64,000 nt of DNA from Vitreoscilla sp. (GTDB lineage Bacteria > Pseudomonadota > Gammaproteobacteria > Burkholderiales > Burkholderiaceae_C). The notes beneath the pieces are model-generated. The model worked only from the letters and a program-made list of their open reading frames with translations. It was not told the DNA's origin and made no database searches. This document shows positions 16,346 through 24,749 of the stretch, in pieces. The DNA is taken from assembly GCA_018780145.1 (NCBI GenBank), contig JADMKA010000011.1, forward strand, positions 1 through 64,000. Reading direction: 5' to 3'. The stretch's first letter is position 1. Each line of letters begins with the position of its first letter. Made by a program: the position numbers and the translations under genes.

Positions 16346-17380
16346 ATGCATCTGCAGACCCTGGACGACCCACCCCACAGCCTGACCTGGCGCGGGCGCT
16401 GGCTGAAACGCAAGGCCGGCTGGGCCCATGCCGGGCGCAGCCTGTGGCGCAAGCTGCGGGGCGGCGCCGCGCCGTCGGAAGTGGGGCCCGCCGTGGGCCG
16501 CTTCACAGAGGGCCACTTCGGCGGCGAGTCACCGCGCCGCTACATGCTCTACCGGCCGGCATCGCGCTCGCGCGGGCGGGCGCCGCTGCTGGTGCTCTTG
16601 CACGGCTGCCAGCAGGGAGCGGCCGATTTCGCCGCCGGTACCCGCATGAACGCCGCGGCCGAGGACCATGGCGTGGTGGTGCTCTACCCCGAGCAGGCGA
16701 TCTCGGCCAACGTCATGCGCTGCTGGAACTGGTACGGCCTGCAGGACCGCTCCCACCATGGGGGTGACGCGGCCCTGATCGCGGCGATGACCCGGCAGGT
16801 CATCCTGGCGCACGACATCGATCCGCTGCGGGTCTACGTGGCTGGTATGTCGGCCGGAGGCGGCATGGCCGCGGTGCTGGCCCGCGACTATCCGCAGCTG
16901 TTCGCCGCGCTGGGCGTGCACTCGGGGGTCCCGGCGGGCCTGGCTCACGACGTGGTGTCGGCGATGCGCCTGATGGCCAGCGGGCCCGAGCAGGGTGCAG
17001 CCGATGCGGCGGACCTCGCCGCCGAGCGCGATGCCCGCAGCGCAGCCGTCGCCACCATCGTCTTCCATGGCGACGAGGACACGCTGGTCCACCCCGGCAA
17101 TGGCGAGGCGATCCACCGCGCGCCGGGCCAGGCCCGCAGCGGCCGGCCGGCGATGCGCTCGGTGCGCGCCACCACGCTGCCGCGCGACGGGCAGCGTGGC
17201 TTCACCCGTACGGTGGACGTCGCCGCCGACGGCGTGACGCGCCGCGAGCTGTGGATCGTTCACGGGGCCGGCCACGCCTGGGCCGGTGGCAGCGCGGCCG
17301 AGCGGCACACCGACGCCAGCGGGCCCGACGCCTCGCGCGAGATGCTGCGCTTCTTCCTGCAGCATCGGCGCACTGGTTGA
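16346..17380 (+). CDS. PHB-depolymerase-family esterase (LpqC/feruloyl-esterase type)
   Basis: 344 residues of the alpha/beta-hydrolase fold. APLLVLLHGCQQ is the oxyanion segment, VYVAGMSAGGGMAAVLA holds the nucleophile in GMSAG, the Asp is likely in FHGDEDTLVHPGN and the His in VHGAGHAWAGG. RCWNWYGLQDRSHHGGD is typical of PHB depolymerase family esterases. No clear signal peptide is seen; the N terminus is basic. Substrates in this family include short polyesters and aromatic esters. AGGAGG sits very close to the ATG. Confidence 0.87.
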   Translation: MHLQTLDDPPHSLTWRGRWLKRKAGWAHAGRSLWRKLRGGAAPSEVGPAVGRFTEGHFGGESPRRYMLYRPASRSRGRAPLLVLLHGCQQGAADFAAGTRMNAAAEDHGVVVLYPEQAISANVMRCWNWYGLQDRSHHGGDAALIAAMTRQVILAHDIDPLRVYVAGMSAGGGMAAVLARDYPQLFAALGVHSGVPAGLAHDVVSAMRLMASGPEQGAADAADLAAERDARSAAVATIVFHGDEDTLVHPGNGEAIHRAPGQARSGRPAMRSVRATTLPRDGQRGFTRTVDVAADGVTRRELWIVHGAGHAWAGGSAAERHTDASGPDASREMLRFFLQHRRTG

Positions 17381-17408
17381 ACGGCGCTGCCTCACCGGGC
17401 CGGTCCCC

Positions 17409-18746
17409 ATGACGCTCGCCGAGTGGTCGGTCTTCATCGGGGTGCTGCTGGTGACCATGGTGCTGGCGGGCACCCTGCTGGGCCGGCTGCCGCTGAACAG
17501 CGCCATGATTTACCTCGGCCTGGGCTGGCTGCTGGGCCCGGACGGCATCGACGTGCTGCGCCCCGACCCCTTCGCCCACACGGCCATGCTGGAGCGCCTG
17601 GCCGAGGTGGGCCTGCTGATCTCGCTGTTCGCCGTCGGCCTGCGCCTGGGCGTGCCGCTGCGCGACGTGCGCTGGCGCCTGCCGCTGCGCCTGGCGTTCC
17701 TGTCGATGGCGGTGGTGGTGGCCGCGGTGGCGGTGATCGGGGTCGCCTGGCTGGGCCTGTCCTGGGGCGCGGCGGTGCTGCTGGGCGCCATCCTCGCGCC
17801 GACCGATCCGGTGCTGGCTTCGGACCTGCCGGCCGATGCCGGCTCGCACCCGGATCTTCTCGGCTTCAGCCTGGCCGGCGAGGGCGGCCTGAACGACGGC
17901 GCGGCGTTTCCCTTCGTGATGCTGGGCCTGGGCCTGATGGGGCTGCACGAGCTCGGGCCGGGGCTGGCGCGCTGGTGGGCCATCGACCTGGCCTGGGCCA
18001 CCGCAGGCGGCGTGGCCATCGGCGCCCTGCTGGGGGCGGCCACCGGCCGGTTGGTGGTCTACCTGCGCAGCCGCCACGACGAGGCGGTGGGCCGCGACGA
18101 GTTCCTGGGCCTCGGGTTGCTGGCCATGGCCTACGGGCTGGCCCAGATCTGCCACGCGAGCGGCTTCCTGGCCGTCTTTGCCGCCGGCCTGGCCCTGCAG
18201 AGGGTGCGCGAACGGCCGCGCTCGCACACCCGGCCACTGGCCGCCGCCGCCAGCTCCGAGGGCCACTCCTACGAGACCCTGGCCACCCATTCGCACCACG
18301 CCAGCGCCACCATGCACGACTCGGTGCAGGCCTTCAACGCCCAGCTGGAGCGGCTGGCCGAGATGGCCCTGGTGCTGTTGGTCGGGGCCATGCTGGCCTA
18401 CGCGCGGCCGTTGCCGGCGGTCTGGTGGTTCGTGCCGTTGCTGCTCGGCCTGTTGCGGCCGCTGTCGGTGCTGGCGGCGACCTGGGGCGAGCGGCTGTCG
18501 AGGCCGCAACGTGCCATGATCGGCTGGTTCGGCATCCGCGGCATCGGCTCGGTGTTCTACCTGCTGCTGGCCGTGCATGCCGGGCTCGATGGCCGCACCG
18601 CCGACACGCTGGTCACGCTCACGCTGTGGACCGTGGCCACCTCCATCGTCGCCCACGGGTTGACGGCGCAGCCGCTGATGCAACGCTACCTGGCCCGTCG
18701 CCGGCGGCAGCCAGCCAGGCAGGCCAAGACAACGGGGCCACCATGA
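17409..18746 (+). CDS. CPA1-type cation:proton antiporter
   Basis: 445 residues with about 12 hydrophobic segments. LFAVGLRLGV, ILAPTDPVLASDL, GEGGLNDGAAFPFV and GWFGIRGIGSVFYLLL are the conserved membrane motifs of Na+/H+ exchangers, including the transport aspartates. A His-rich loop (SHTRPL..HSYETLATHSHHA) lies between late helices. It probably exchanges Na+ or K+ for H+ across the inner membrane. The ATG was chosen at MTLAEW; the stop overlaps the next gene (ATGA), so the two are translationally coupled. Confidence 0.9.
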   Translation: MTLAEWSVFIGVLLVTMVLAGTLLGRLPLNSAMIYLGLGWLLGPDGIDVLRPDPFAHTAMLERLAEVGLLISLFAVGLRLGVPLRDVRWRLPLRLAFLSMAVVVAAVAVIGVAWLGLSWGAAVLLGAILAPTDPVLASDLPADAGSHPDLLGFSLAGEGGLNDGAAFPFVMLGLGLMGLHELGPGLARWWAIDLAWATAGGVAIGALLGAATGRLVVYLRSRHDEAVGRDEFLGLGLLAMAYGLAQICHASGFLAVFAAGLALQRVRERPRSHTRPLAAAASSEGHSYETLATHSHHASATMHDSVQAFNAQLERLAEMALVLLVGAMLAYARPLPAVWWFVPLLLGLLRPLSVLAATWGERLSRPQRAMIGWFGIRGIGSVFYLLLAVHAGLDGRTADTLVTLTLWTVATSIVAHGLTAQPLMQRYLARRRRQPARQAKTTGPP

Positions 18747-19306
18747 AATCGCACGAAGAGATCGCCACCGAGCTGCTGCGCAAACCCTACGGCACACTGG
18801 ACGCGCGGGCCCAGAAGGTGGCGCGCCACATGGCCGGGCGCCAGACGATCGCGCGCAACGTGGCGCAGGACAGCGGGCCTGGGCCCGATAGTGGCCAGCG
18901 TGCCGCCGACGCCGTGGCCCGCTTCGGTGGCTCCTGGACATTCGTCGGCCTGTTCGCCGCCACCATGCTGAGCTGGGTGGGCCTCAACGCCTGGCTGCTG
19001 GCGCAGCGTGGGACGACCTTCGACCCCTACCCCTACATCCTGCTGAACCTGTTCCTGTCGATGCTGGCGGCGATCCAGGCGCCGATCATCCTGATGTCGC
19101 AGAACCGCCAATCCGAGAAGGACCGGCTCAGCGCCGAGCACGACTACGAGGTCAACCTGAAGGCCGAGCTGGAGATCATGCTGTTGCACGACAAGCTCGA
19201 CAGCCTGCGCCAGACCCAGTGGCAGGAGCTGATGGAGATGCAGAAGCATCAACTCGCGCTGCTGGCCGGCCTGCTGGAGCGGCAGGCAGAGGCGCCACGC
19301 CCATGA
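18743..19306 (+). CDS. DUF1003 membrane protein
   Basis: 187 residues. Two membrane helices (about 60-110, FGGSWTFVGLFAATMLSWVGLN and PYILLNLFLSMLAAIQAPIILMSQNR) with the DUF1003 pattern, then a charged helix that may form a coiled coil (DRLSAEHDYEVNLKAELEIM). The function of DUF1003 is not known. The start codon overlaps the antiporter stop, so it is probably made together with the transporter and may assist it. Confidence 0.9.
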   Translation: MKSHEEIATELLRKPYGTLDARAQKVARHMAGRQTIARNVAQDSGPGPDSGQRAADAVARFGGSWTFVGLFAATMLSWVGLNAWLLAQRGTTFDPYPYILLNLFLSMLAAIQAPIILMSQNRQSEKDRLSAEHDYEVNLKAELEIMLLHDKLDSLRQTQWQELMEMQKHQLALLAGLLERQAEAPRP

Positions 19307-19329
19307 AAAAAGCCCGCGGATGCGGGCTT
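19306..19329 (-). terminator. Intrinsic terminator for the leftward gene 19349-19906
   Basis: Read on the minus strand, AAGCCCGC / GCGGGCTT form an eight-base stem with a four-base loop (19310-19329), followed by six T. On the plus strand the hairpin also follows the DUF1003 stop but lacks a good T run, so it mainly serves the leftward gene. Confidence 0.8.
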
Positions 19330-19348
19330 CAGGGGAGCATGGGGCCGA

Positions 19349-19906
19349 TCAGGTCTTGCCGTACTTGACCTTGGCGGCCGTGGTGCAGCTGGCCTTGGTG
19401 TCGCCCGACATGGCGTCGCACTTCTCGATCGCCACCTTGTAGTCGGCGTCGAGCGTGGCCTGCACGGTGGCCTTGGCTGCGTCGCCCATCTGCATCGACA
19501 TCTTGGCCTCGGCCAGCGACTTGCTCTCGGCCGCCTTGGCTTCCTGCACGCAGACATCCTTCACGTTGCCGGCCTTGTCGTCGCACTTCTCCTTGGCCAC
19601 CGCGTAGGCGGATTCGGCCTTGGCCACCAGCACCTTGTTCTGGTCTTCCGCCTTGCCGCTCAGGTTGTACTCGATCTCGGCCAGACCGACCCTCTCGACC
19701 GCCTTGGCCGATTCGACACAGACGTCCTTGGTGTTGCCGGCCATCTTGTTGCAGGCGGCGTGGTCCATCTTGTAGTCGGCGGCAATGCGCGTCTTGGCCT
19801 GGCTGTATTCGGTCTTGGTCATGACCTGGGCCTGCGCCATCGGGAGGGCCAGGACCAGCAGGGCGGCCAGCGCGAGCGGGGCCTTCAGGGCGAACATCTT
19901 GTTCAT
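19349..19906 (-). CDS. Exported protein with three Cys-pair repeats
   Basis: 185 residues from MNKMFALKAP, with a signal peptide ending AQA. Three repeats each hold two cysteines about eleven residues apart: CNKMAGNTKDVCV, CDDKAGNVKDVCV and CDAMSGDTKASC, separated by charged Ala/Lys/Glu helices. In the periplasm these would probably be disulfides. The function is unknown. A GTAGG-N6-CCTAC dyad lies 105 bases upstream and an intrinsic terminator follows. Confidence 0.8.
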   Translation of the reverse strand: MNKMFALKAPLALAALLVLALPMAQAQVMTKTEYSQAKTRIAADYKMDHAACNKMAGNTKDVCVESAKAVERVGLAEIEYNLSGKAEDQNKVLVAKAESAYAVAKEKCDDKAGNVKDVCVQEAKAAESKSLAEAKMSMQMGDAAKATVQATLDADYKVAIEKCDAMSGDTKASCTTAAKVKYGKT

Positions 19907-20010
19907 GGGGTTCCTTCGGTTGTGTCGGGTCGAACGGGAGCGATCGACACGATGCAGGCAGTGTGGCCAGCCACCACGGCCGGCGCCAGCGGACGGCCAC
20001 CCCATCTGCC

Positions 20011-20051
20011 GTAGGCCAAGCCCTACAACCGCCGCCTCCGGGCCCTTGTAG
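20011..20051. promoter_or_regulatory. GTAGG/CCTAC double dyad in a divergent promoter
   Basis: GTAGG-CCAAGC-CCTAC (20011-20026) is followed by TTGTAGG (20045-20051), which also pairs with CCTACAA (20022-20028). It sits 105 bases upstream of the Cys-repeat gene and 120 upstream of the receiver-only regulator. It is the densest cluster of this motif in the window and close to the NarL-type regulator gene. Confidence 0.5.
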
Positions 20052-20170
20052 GAATCGTCCGTCAAGGCGCCGCCGCGCCGGCCGATGGTGCGCGGCGCGG
20101 TTCAGGCGCACACTGCGCCAGCGTTTCCCGCCATGCAGAGAGTTCAACCGCAGCGAAAGCAGTGCCGCCC

Positions 20171-20578
20171 ATGCCCCGGCTCAAGACCTACATCGTCGAA
20201 GACAGCCCAGTGATCCGGGAGAACCTCATCGCCACGCTGGAGGAGCTCGTGCCGGTCGACGTGGTGGGCACGGCCGAAGACGAGTTCACCGCGGTGCAGT
20301 GGCTGAGCCGCGCCGAACAGCGGGTCGACCTGGTCATCATCGACATCTTCCTCAAGGGCGGCTCGGGCCTGGGCGTGCTGCGCGCCATTCACGGCCCGCC
20401 GCGATTCCGCATGGTCGTTCTGAGCAACTACGCCACCCCCGACATGCGCCGCAAGTGCCTGGAACTGGGGGCCGACCAGGTCTTCGACAAGTCGCATGAC
20501 GTCGACGCACTGATCAGCTATTGCGGCCAACTGGCCGAGACGGGGCACAGCCTGAACGGGCACGACCCGGCGGCCTGA
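20171..20578 (+). CDS. Receiver-only response regulator
   Basis: 135 residues, one CheY-like receiver and no output domain. Acidic pocket in YIVEDSPVIREN, phospho-acceptor Asp in VDLVIIDIFLKGG, Thr/Ser in VVLSNYA and Lys in VFDKSHD. It lies tail to tail with a NarL-type regulator and near a histidine kinase. It could act as a phosphate sink or bind a partner protein. The ATG at 20171 is preferred; a GTG nine bases earlier is possible. Confidence 0.85.
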   Translation: MPRLKTYIVEDSPVIRENLIATLEELVPVDVVGTAEDEFTAVQWLSRAEQRVDLVIIDIFLKGGSGLGVLRAIHGPPRFRMVVLSNYATPDMRRKCLELGADQVFDKSHDVDALISYCGQLAETGHSLNGHDPAA

Positions 20579-20586
20579 TGTGCCCC

Positions 20587-21225
20587 CTACTGAATCAGCC
20601 CGTTCTTCAGCGCGTAGTAGGTGAGGTCGCTGTTGGAGGCGAGCTGGAGCTTCTCCATCACCCGGGTGCGGTAGGTGCTGACGGTCTTCACGCTGAGCGA
20701 CATGCTCTCGGCCATCTGGCCGATCGCCTCGCCCCGGGCCAGGCGCAGGAACACCTGCAACTCGCGCTCGGACAGCAACTCGTGCGGCGGTTTGTCGCCG
20801 CTGCCGCCCGGCGCCAGGTTGTCGGCCAGCCGCTCGGCGATGCCGGCGGTGATGTACTTGCGCCCGCGCACGACCGTGCGGATCGCCTTGACGATCTCCT
20901 GCGGATCGCAGTCCTTGTTCAGGTAGCCGCTGGCACCCTGGCGCAGCAGCGTGATGGCGTAGTGCTCCTCGGGAAAGCCGCTCAGGATCAGCACCGGCAG
21001 ATCGGGGGCCCGAGCCCGGATCCCGGCCAGCGCTTCGACCCCGCTCTGGCCCGGCATCGAGATGTCCAGCAGGATCACGTCGATCTCGCCCTGGCGAACG
21101 ATGTCCAGCGCCTCGCGGCCGTTGGCCGCCTCGGCCACGACCTTGAAATCGACCTCGTCGGCGAAGAACTGGCGCAGGCCGGCCCGCACCATGGCGTGGT
21201 CGTCGACGATGGCGATGCGGATCAT
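20587..21225 (-). CDS. NarL/FixJ-family response regulator
   Basis: 212 residues: receiver (1-120; IAIVDDHAMVRAGL, phospho-Asp in VILLDISMPGQ, KDCDP lysine) and a LuxR-type helix-turn-helix (about 145-205, LLSERELQVFLRLARGEAIGQMAESMSLSVKTVSTYRTRVMEKL). It is divergent from a histidine kinase 56 bases away, a standard pair. DNA-binding output is expected; the GTAGG-N6-CCTAC dyads nearby are candidate targets. Confidence 0.93.
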   Translation of the reverse strand: MIRIAIVDDHAMVRAGLRQFFADEVDFKVVAEAANGREALDIVRQGEIDVILLDISMPGQSGVEALAGIRARAPDLPVLILSGFPEEHYAITLLRQGASGYLNKDCDPQEIVKAIRTVVRGRKYITAGIAERLADNLAPGGSGDKPPHELLSERELQVFLRLARGEAIGQMAESMSLSVKTVSTYRTRVMEKLQLASNSDLTYYALKNGLIQ

Positions 21226-21281
21226 GAAGTGACCTCGTGCGGCACGCGACATCCTCCCACGTTTCGGGCCGGGGGGGTACG

Positions 21282-22121
21282 GTGAGTGCGATCGGGGGGG
21301 TGAACGACGACGCTGTCGTCACCGCGCTGGTGCTGCTGTTGTTCCTGCTTCTGCTGCTGTGGGCCCTGCTGCGCTACCGGCGCCAGACCCTGCTGCTGCA
21401 GGCCCGCCAGCTGGAGCTGCAGCGCCTGCTGCAGGTCGAGCACGACCGGCTGGAGATCGAGGTGGCGCAGCGCACGTCGCAACTCACCGGGCTGGCCCAG
21501 CGCCTGCAGACCGTTCGGGAGGACGAGCGCAACCGGCTGGCCCGTGACCTTCACGACGAACTCGGCTCGCTGCTCACCTCGGCCAAGCTCGACGCGGCCC
21601 GCATCCGCTCGCGCCTGGCGGCGGGCCAGGCGCCTGAGGCCCTGGAGCGCCTGGCCCACCTGGTGAGCACGCTGGACGGCGTCATCGCCCTGAAGCGCCG
21701 CATCACCGAGGACCTGCGCCCCTCCGCCCTCAGCCACCTCGGGCTGGTCGCCACGCTGGAGATCCTGGCACGTGAGTTCGGCGAGCGCTCGGGCGTGGTG
21801 GTGCATTGCGCGCTGCAGCCGGTGTCCCTGGCGCCCTCGTGCGAGCTGACCGCCTACCGGCTGGCGCAGGAGGCCGTCAACAACCTCAGCAAGTACGCCG
21901 CTGCACGCAACGTCTGGTTGAGCCTGGCACCGCAGGGCCGGCAGGTCGAGATCAGCGTGCGCGACGACGGCATCGGCTTCGACACCCGCACGCTGGACGC
22001 GTCGGCCAACGGCCTGGTTGGCATGCGCTACCGGGTCGAGGCCGAGGGCGGCACGCTGAGCGTGGTGTCCGCGCCGGGGCAGGGCACGCTGATCCGCGCG
22101 CTGCTGCCTCTGGCCGCCTGA
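21282..22121 (+). CDS. NarX-type sensor histidine kinase
   Basis: About 279 residues. One membrane helix ([19 protein letters not shown]) is followed by a coiled segment and a HisKA_3 domain with the phospho-His in [24 protein letters not shown], then a HATPase domain ([38 protein letters not shown]). There is no sensor domain of any size, so the signal is probably sensed in the membrane or by a partner. The start is uncertain: GTG at 21282 or 21300. It probably phosphorylates the divergent NarL-type regulator. Confidence 0.9.
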   Translation: MSAIGGVNDDAVVTALVLLLFLLLLLWALLRYRRQTLLLQARQLELQRLLQVEHDRLEIEVAQRTSQLTGLAQRLQTVREDERNRLARDLHDELGSLLTSAKLDAARIRSRLAAGQAPEALERLAHLVSTLDGVIALKRRITEDLRPSALSHLGLVATLEILAREFGERSGVVVHCALQPVSLAPSCELTAYRLAQEAVNNLSKYAAARNVWLSLAPQGRQVEISVRDDGIGFDTRTLDASANGLVGMRYRVEAEGGTLSVVSAPGQGTLIRALLPLAA

Positions 22122-22122
22122 A

Positions 22123-22138
22123 GTCGGCGCCGTCCTAC
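22123..22138. promoter_or_regulatory. Imperfect GTAGG-N6-CCTAC dyad upstream of DUF1328 gene
   Basis: GTCGG-CGCCGT-CCTAC, one base off the consensus, with its right end 127 bases before the DUF1328 start at 22265. The spacer CGCCGT is identical to the site at 44371. Confidence 0.4.
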
Positions 22139-22264
22139 AGCACCCTGCGTGGCCCCCTGACGGCCGCACGGCAGCGCGGCCGATGGCCGTGGGCCAGGCC
22201 CGCCGCGACACTCGATTCATCGAGGCGCTTCGGCGTCACCTCGGCACCCACCGGAGAACCCGCC

Positions 22265-22423
22265 ATGCTGCACTACACCGTCGTCTTCCTCGTCATCGCC
22301 CTGATCGCCGCCCTGTTCGGCTTTGGTGGCATCGCAGCCGGCGCGGTCGGGATCGCCAAGATCCTGTTCGTCGTCTTCCTCGTGCTGGCCCTGGCCAGCT
22401 TCCTGTTCGGCCTGGTGCGCTAG
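22265..22423 (+). CDS. DUF1328 small membrane protein
   Basis: 52 residues with two membrane helices: [22 protein letters not shown] and [19 protein letters not shown]. This is the YtjA/DUF1328 pattern, a small inner-membrane protein often induced by stress. It heads a run of four small membrane-protein genes. Confidence 0.88.
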   Translation: MLHYTVVFLVIALIAALFGFGGIAAGAVGIAKILFVVFLVLALASFLFGLVR

Positions 22424-22459
22424 CCCGATCGCTCCTCCCTCCACCACCCAAGGAACGCC

Positions 22460-22741
22460 ATGATCGATCCCAAGCTCCCCGACACAGCCAGCCCGCTGGC
22501 CGATGCCTCCCACGCCCTGATGGACCGTGCCAGCGAGCAGGCCAGCGCGCTCGCGCAGCGCGGCATCGATGCCGTGCGGGACAGCTCCCGCATGATCCGC
22601 GGCCAGGCCCAACACGCCTCGGACAGCACCGTGAACTACATCCGCAACGAGCCCATCAAGGCCACCTTGATCGCGGCCGCCACCGGCGCGGCGCTGATGC
22701 TGTTGATCGGCCTGCTGACACGCCCGCACGAGCGCCGCTGA
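22460..22741 (+). CDS. YqjD/ElaB-like (DUF883) membrane-anchored protein
   Basis: 93 residues: a long amphipathic helix (SHALMDRASEQASALAQRGIDAVRDSS) followed by YIRNEPIKATLIAAATGAALMLLIGLL, the C-terminal membrane anchor of the YqjD/ElaB group. In E. coli these stationary-phase proteins tether ribosomes to the membrane. It is followed at 12 bases by a YqjE-like gene, as in the yqjDEK operon. Confidence 0.85.
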   Translation: MIDPKLPDTASPLADASHALMDRASEQASALAQRGIDAVRDSSRMIRGQAQHASDSTVNYIRNEPIKATLIAAATGAALMLLIGLLTRPHERR

Positions 22742-22753
22742 CGCGGAGCCGCG

Positions 22754-23134
22754 ATGCACCCGCTGCTGCACCTGATCGCCTCGCGCCCGCAGTGGCTGGC
22801 CGAGCACGGGCAGGCCTATGCCGAGTTGGCCGCCGAGGAGGCCGACAGCCTGGTGGGCAACTGGCGCCGCGGGGCCATGCTGGCCGCCGTGACGCTGGTG
22901 TCGGCGGCCGCCGCGGCCGTGCTGGCCGGCGTGGCGCTGATGCTCTGGGCGGTGGTTCCCGAAGCGCAGATCCAGGCGCCGTGGGCCCTGTGGCTGGTGC
23001 CGATGCCGGCCTTGGCGCTGGCTGGCTGCTGCCAATGGGCGCTATGGCGTGCCGAGCCGGCGCCGGCCTTCGCGGTGACGCGGCGCCAGTTTCAAGCCGA
23101 TCTGGCGCTGCTGCGCGACATGGAGGCGCCGTGA
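22754..23134 (+). CDS. YqjE-like (phage holin superfamily) membrane protein
   Basis: 126 residues with two hydrophobic hairpin helices (MLAAVTLVSAAAAAVLAGVALMLW and WALWLVPMPALALAGCCQWALW). Size, topology and position between YqjD-like and YqjK-position genes match YqjE. Its stop overlaps the next start (TGATG). Confidence 0.75.
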   Translation: MHPLLHLIASRPQWLAEHGQAYAELAAEEADSLVGNWRRGAMLAAVTLVSAAAAAVLAGVALMLWAVVPEAQIQAPWALWLVPMPALALAGCCQWALWRAEPAPAFAVTRRQFQADLALLRDMEAP

Positions 23135-23559
23135 TGGAACCACCACGCTCCGCCACCGAATCCGCCACCGAACGGCTGATCCAGTCGCGTGAACGCCTGC
23201 GCGCCGCGTGGCAAGCACCGTCATCTCCCGGTGTGGCCGCGCTGGGCGGCGCATCGGCGGAAAGCTGGAAGACCCAGCTGGCGCGGCCGGCGCTGCGCTG
23301 GCTTCTCGAATCCGCGCGCACCGGCTGGGCCGATCACCCGCTTCGCATCGTCGGCATGGTGGCCGGGCCGGCCGCCGTTGGCGCGATACGCTTCGTGGCG
23401 CGCCGGCATCCGGTGGTGCTGATCGCCGGCCTGGCCGTCCTGGGGTTCTGGTTGGTACGCCGCGCGGGTCTGTTCAGCGCGGCACCCGCCATGCCGGTGG
23501 CGATCCCGGCGGCTGGCCTGCCGGATCAGGCCAGGTCGGGCCGTTCGACGAACGAATAG
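23134..23559 (+). CDS. Small membrane protein in yqjDE-like operon
   Basis: 141 residues; a polar N terminus then GMVAGPAAVGAIRFVARRHPVVLIAGLAVLGFWLVRRAG, probably two membrane segments. It overlaps the YqjE-like stop by one base and occupies the YqjK position, but I see no clear YqjK similarity. Its 3' end overlaps the convergent diguanylate cyclase gene by 34 bases. Confidence 0.7.
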   Translation: MEPPRSATESATERLIQSRERLRAAWQAPSSPGVAALGGASAESWKTQLARPALRWLLESARTGWADHPLRIVGMVAGPAAVGAIRFVARRHPVVLIAGLAVLGFWLVRRAGLFSAAPAMPVAIPAAGLPDQARSGRSTNE

Positions 23560-24527
23560 CCGGTGCGCAGCCGCTTCGCGCGGTACATCGCGGCGTCGGC
23601 GCCACGCAGCAAGGCCTCGGCAGTCGTGCCGTTGTCGGGGCAGGTGGCGATGCCGATGCTGGGGCTCACGCTCAGCGTCAGCAGGCCGACGCGCACCGGC
23701 GTGGCGACCGCGTCGAAGAGCTTGCAGGCCAGGTGCTGCAGCTGCTCGTGCGTCAGCGCACCGCACAGCAGGCAGGCGAACTCGTCGCCCCCCACGCGGC
23801 CGACCAGGTCACCGCCCCGCACCGCGCGCGCCAGGCGCGCGGCCACGATGCGCAGCAACTCATCGCCGGTGTCGTGTCCGTGGGTGTCGTTGATCGCCTT
23901 GAAGCCGTCCAGGTCCAGGTAGAGCACTGCCATCGCGTGGTCGGTGCCTGCCTGCAGGGCACTGCACAGGTGCTGGTGGAAGTGGCGCTGGTTGGGCAGC
24001 TGGGTCAGGGCGTCGTGCAGCGCCAGATGGCGCGCATACCGCTCGCCGGCCTGCGTGCCTGCCAGCTCGGCACCTGCACGCACGAGGGCAGCCTGGGTGT
24101 CGCGCAAATCGCGTTCGAGCTGCAGGCTGCGCCCGAACGCATGCACCAGTGTGGCGTGCAGCTGGTCCAGCGCGGTGGCGCACTCGAGCACGCCACCTTG
24201 CACCTGGGCCTGCACATCGCTCACCGGCAAACCCGATGCGGTGACCCAGCCCTGCCCGGCGAGCTGGCGCAGCCGGGTCTTCACGGCCAGCAGCAGGTCG
24301 CCACAGTCGCCAATGGCCACGTCGGCTGCAGGCAAGGCGGCAGCCGGGCGCGTCAACAGGTTCAGCGGCGGGCCGAGCTGGGGAGCCTGCGGCCGTTCGC
24401 GCACGACCGGCGCCGCGACCGAGGGGCCGTGGTCAACGCCGTTCGTGGCGCCTGGCGTGACACCATTCGTCAGGCCATCGCCGGCACGGTGATTCGGGCT
24501 CGGGGGTGGGGTGTCCGTTCTCAGCAT
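23526..24527 (-). CDS. GGDEF diguanylate cyclase
   Basis: 333 residues. The N-terminal half is of unknown fold with a possible coiled coil; the GGDEF domain (about 175-333) has LHDALTQLPNQRHFHQHL, YLDLDGFKAINDTHGHDTGDELL and the intact active-site loop RVGGDEFACLL. It makes cyclic di-GMP from two GTP. I see no membrane segment. The start at MLRTDTPPP has GGAG upstream; a longer start at 24575 is possible. It is convergent with the small membrane-protein operon. Confidence 0.9.
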   Translation of the reverse strand: MLRTDTPPPSPNHRAGDGLTNGVTPGATNGVDHGPSVAAPVVRERPQAPQLGPPLNLLTRPAAALPAADVAIGDCGDLLLAVKTRLRQLAGQGWVTASGLPVSDVQAQVQGGVLECATALDQLHATLVHAFGRSLQLERDLRDTQAALVRAGAELAGTQAGERYARHLALHDALTQLPNQRHFHQHLCSALQAGTDHAMAVLYLDLDGFKAINDTHGHDTGDELLRIVAARLARAVRGGDLVGRVGGDEFACLLCGALTHEQLQHLACKLFDAVATPVRVGLLTLSVSPSIGIATCPDNGTTAEALLRGADAAMYRAKRLRTGYSFVERPDLA

Positions 24528-24571
24528 CGCGGCGGCTCCGGGGTGGGGCAGGGGCAGAAGGTGCCAGAGGG

Positions 24572-24745
24572 TCACGACGTTGGGGTGGACTTCGGGGGCC
24601 GCTCGCTGGCCGCGCCAGGCGTGGCGGGCATCGAGGTCGCGACCTGCCCCGGTGGCGGCGAGCCTTCTGCGGTGAAATCCGCCTTCTGCTGCGCCAGCGT
24701 CTTGGGCGGGCGGTCCCGCTGGGGCCGAGGTCCGGGCTTCTTCAT
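24572..24745 (-). CDS. Small proline-rich protein downstream of the PEP-CTERM gene
   Basis: 57 residues, basic at the start (MKKPGPRPQRDRPPKTLAQQ) with KADFTAEGSPPPGQVATS in the middle and a Pro/Ser/Thr-rich end. It begins four bases after the PEP-CTERM stop. There is no signal peptide or membrane helix. I do not recognise a named family; the coupling and codon use argue that it is real. Confidence 0.55.
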   Translation of the reverse strand: MKKPGPRPQRDRPPKTLAQQKADFTAEGSPPPGQVATSMPATPGAASERPPKSTPTS

Positions 24746-24749
24746 GGGT

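Noticed and set aside
19306-19329. Terminator for the DUF1003 gene
   Set aside because: The hairpin follows the stop but has no T run on the plus strand; the T run is on the minus strand and serves the leftward gene.
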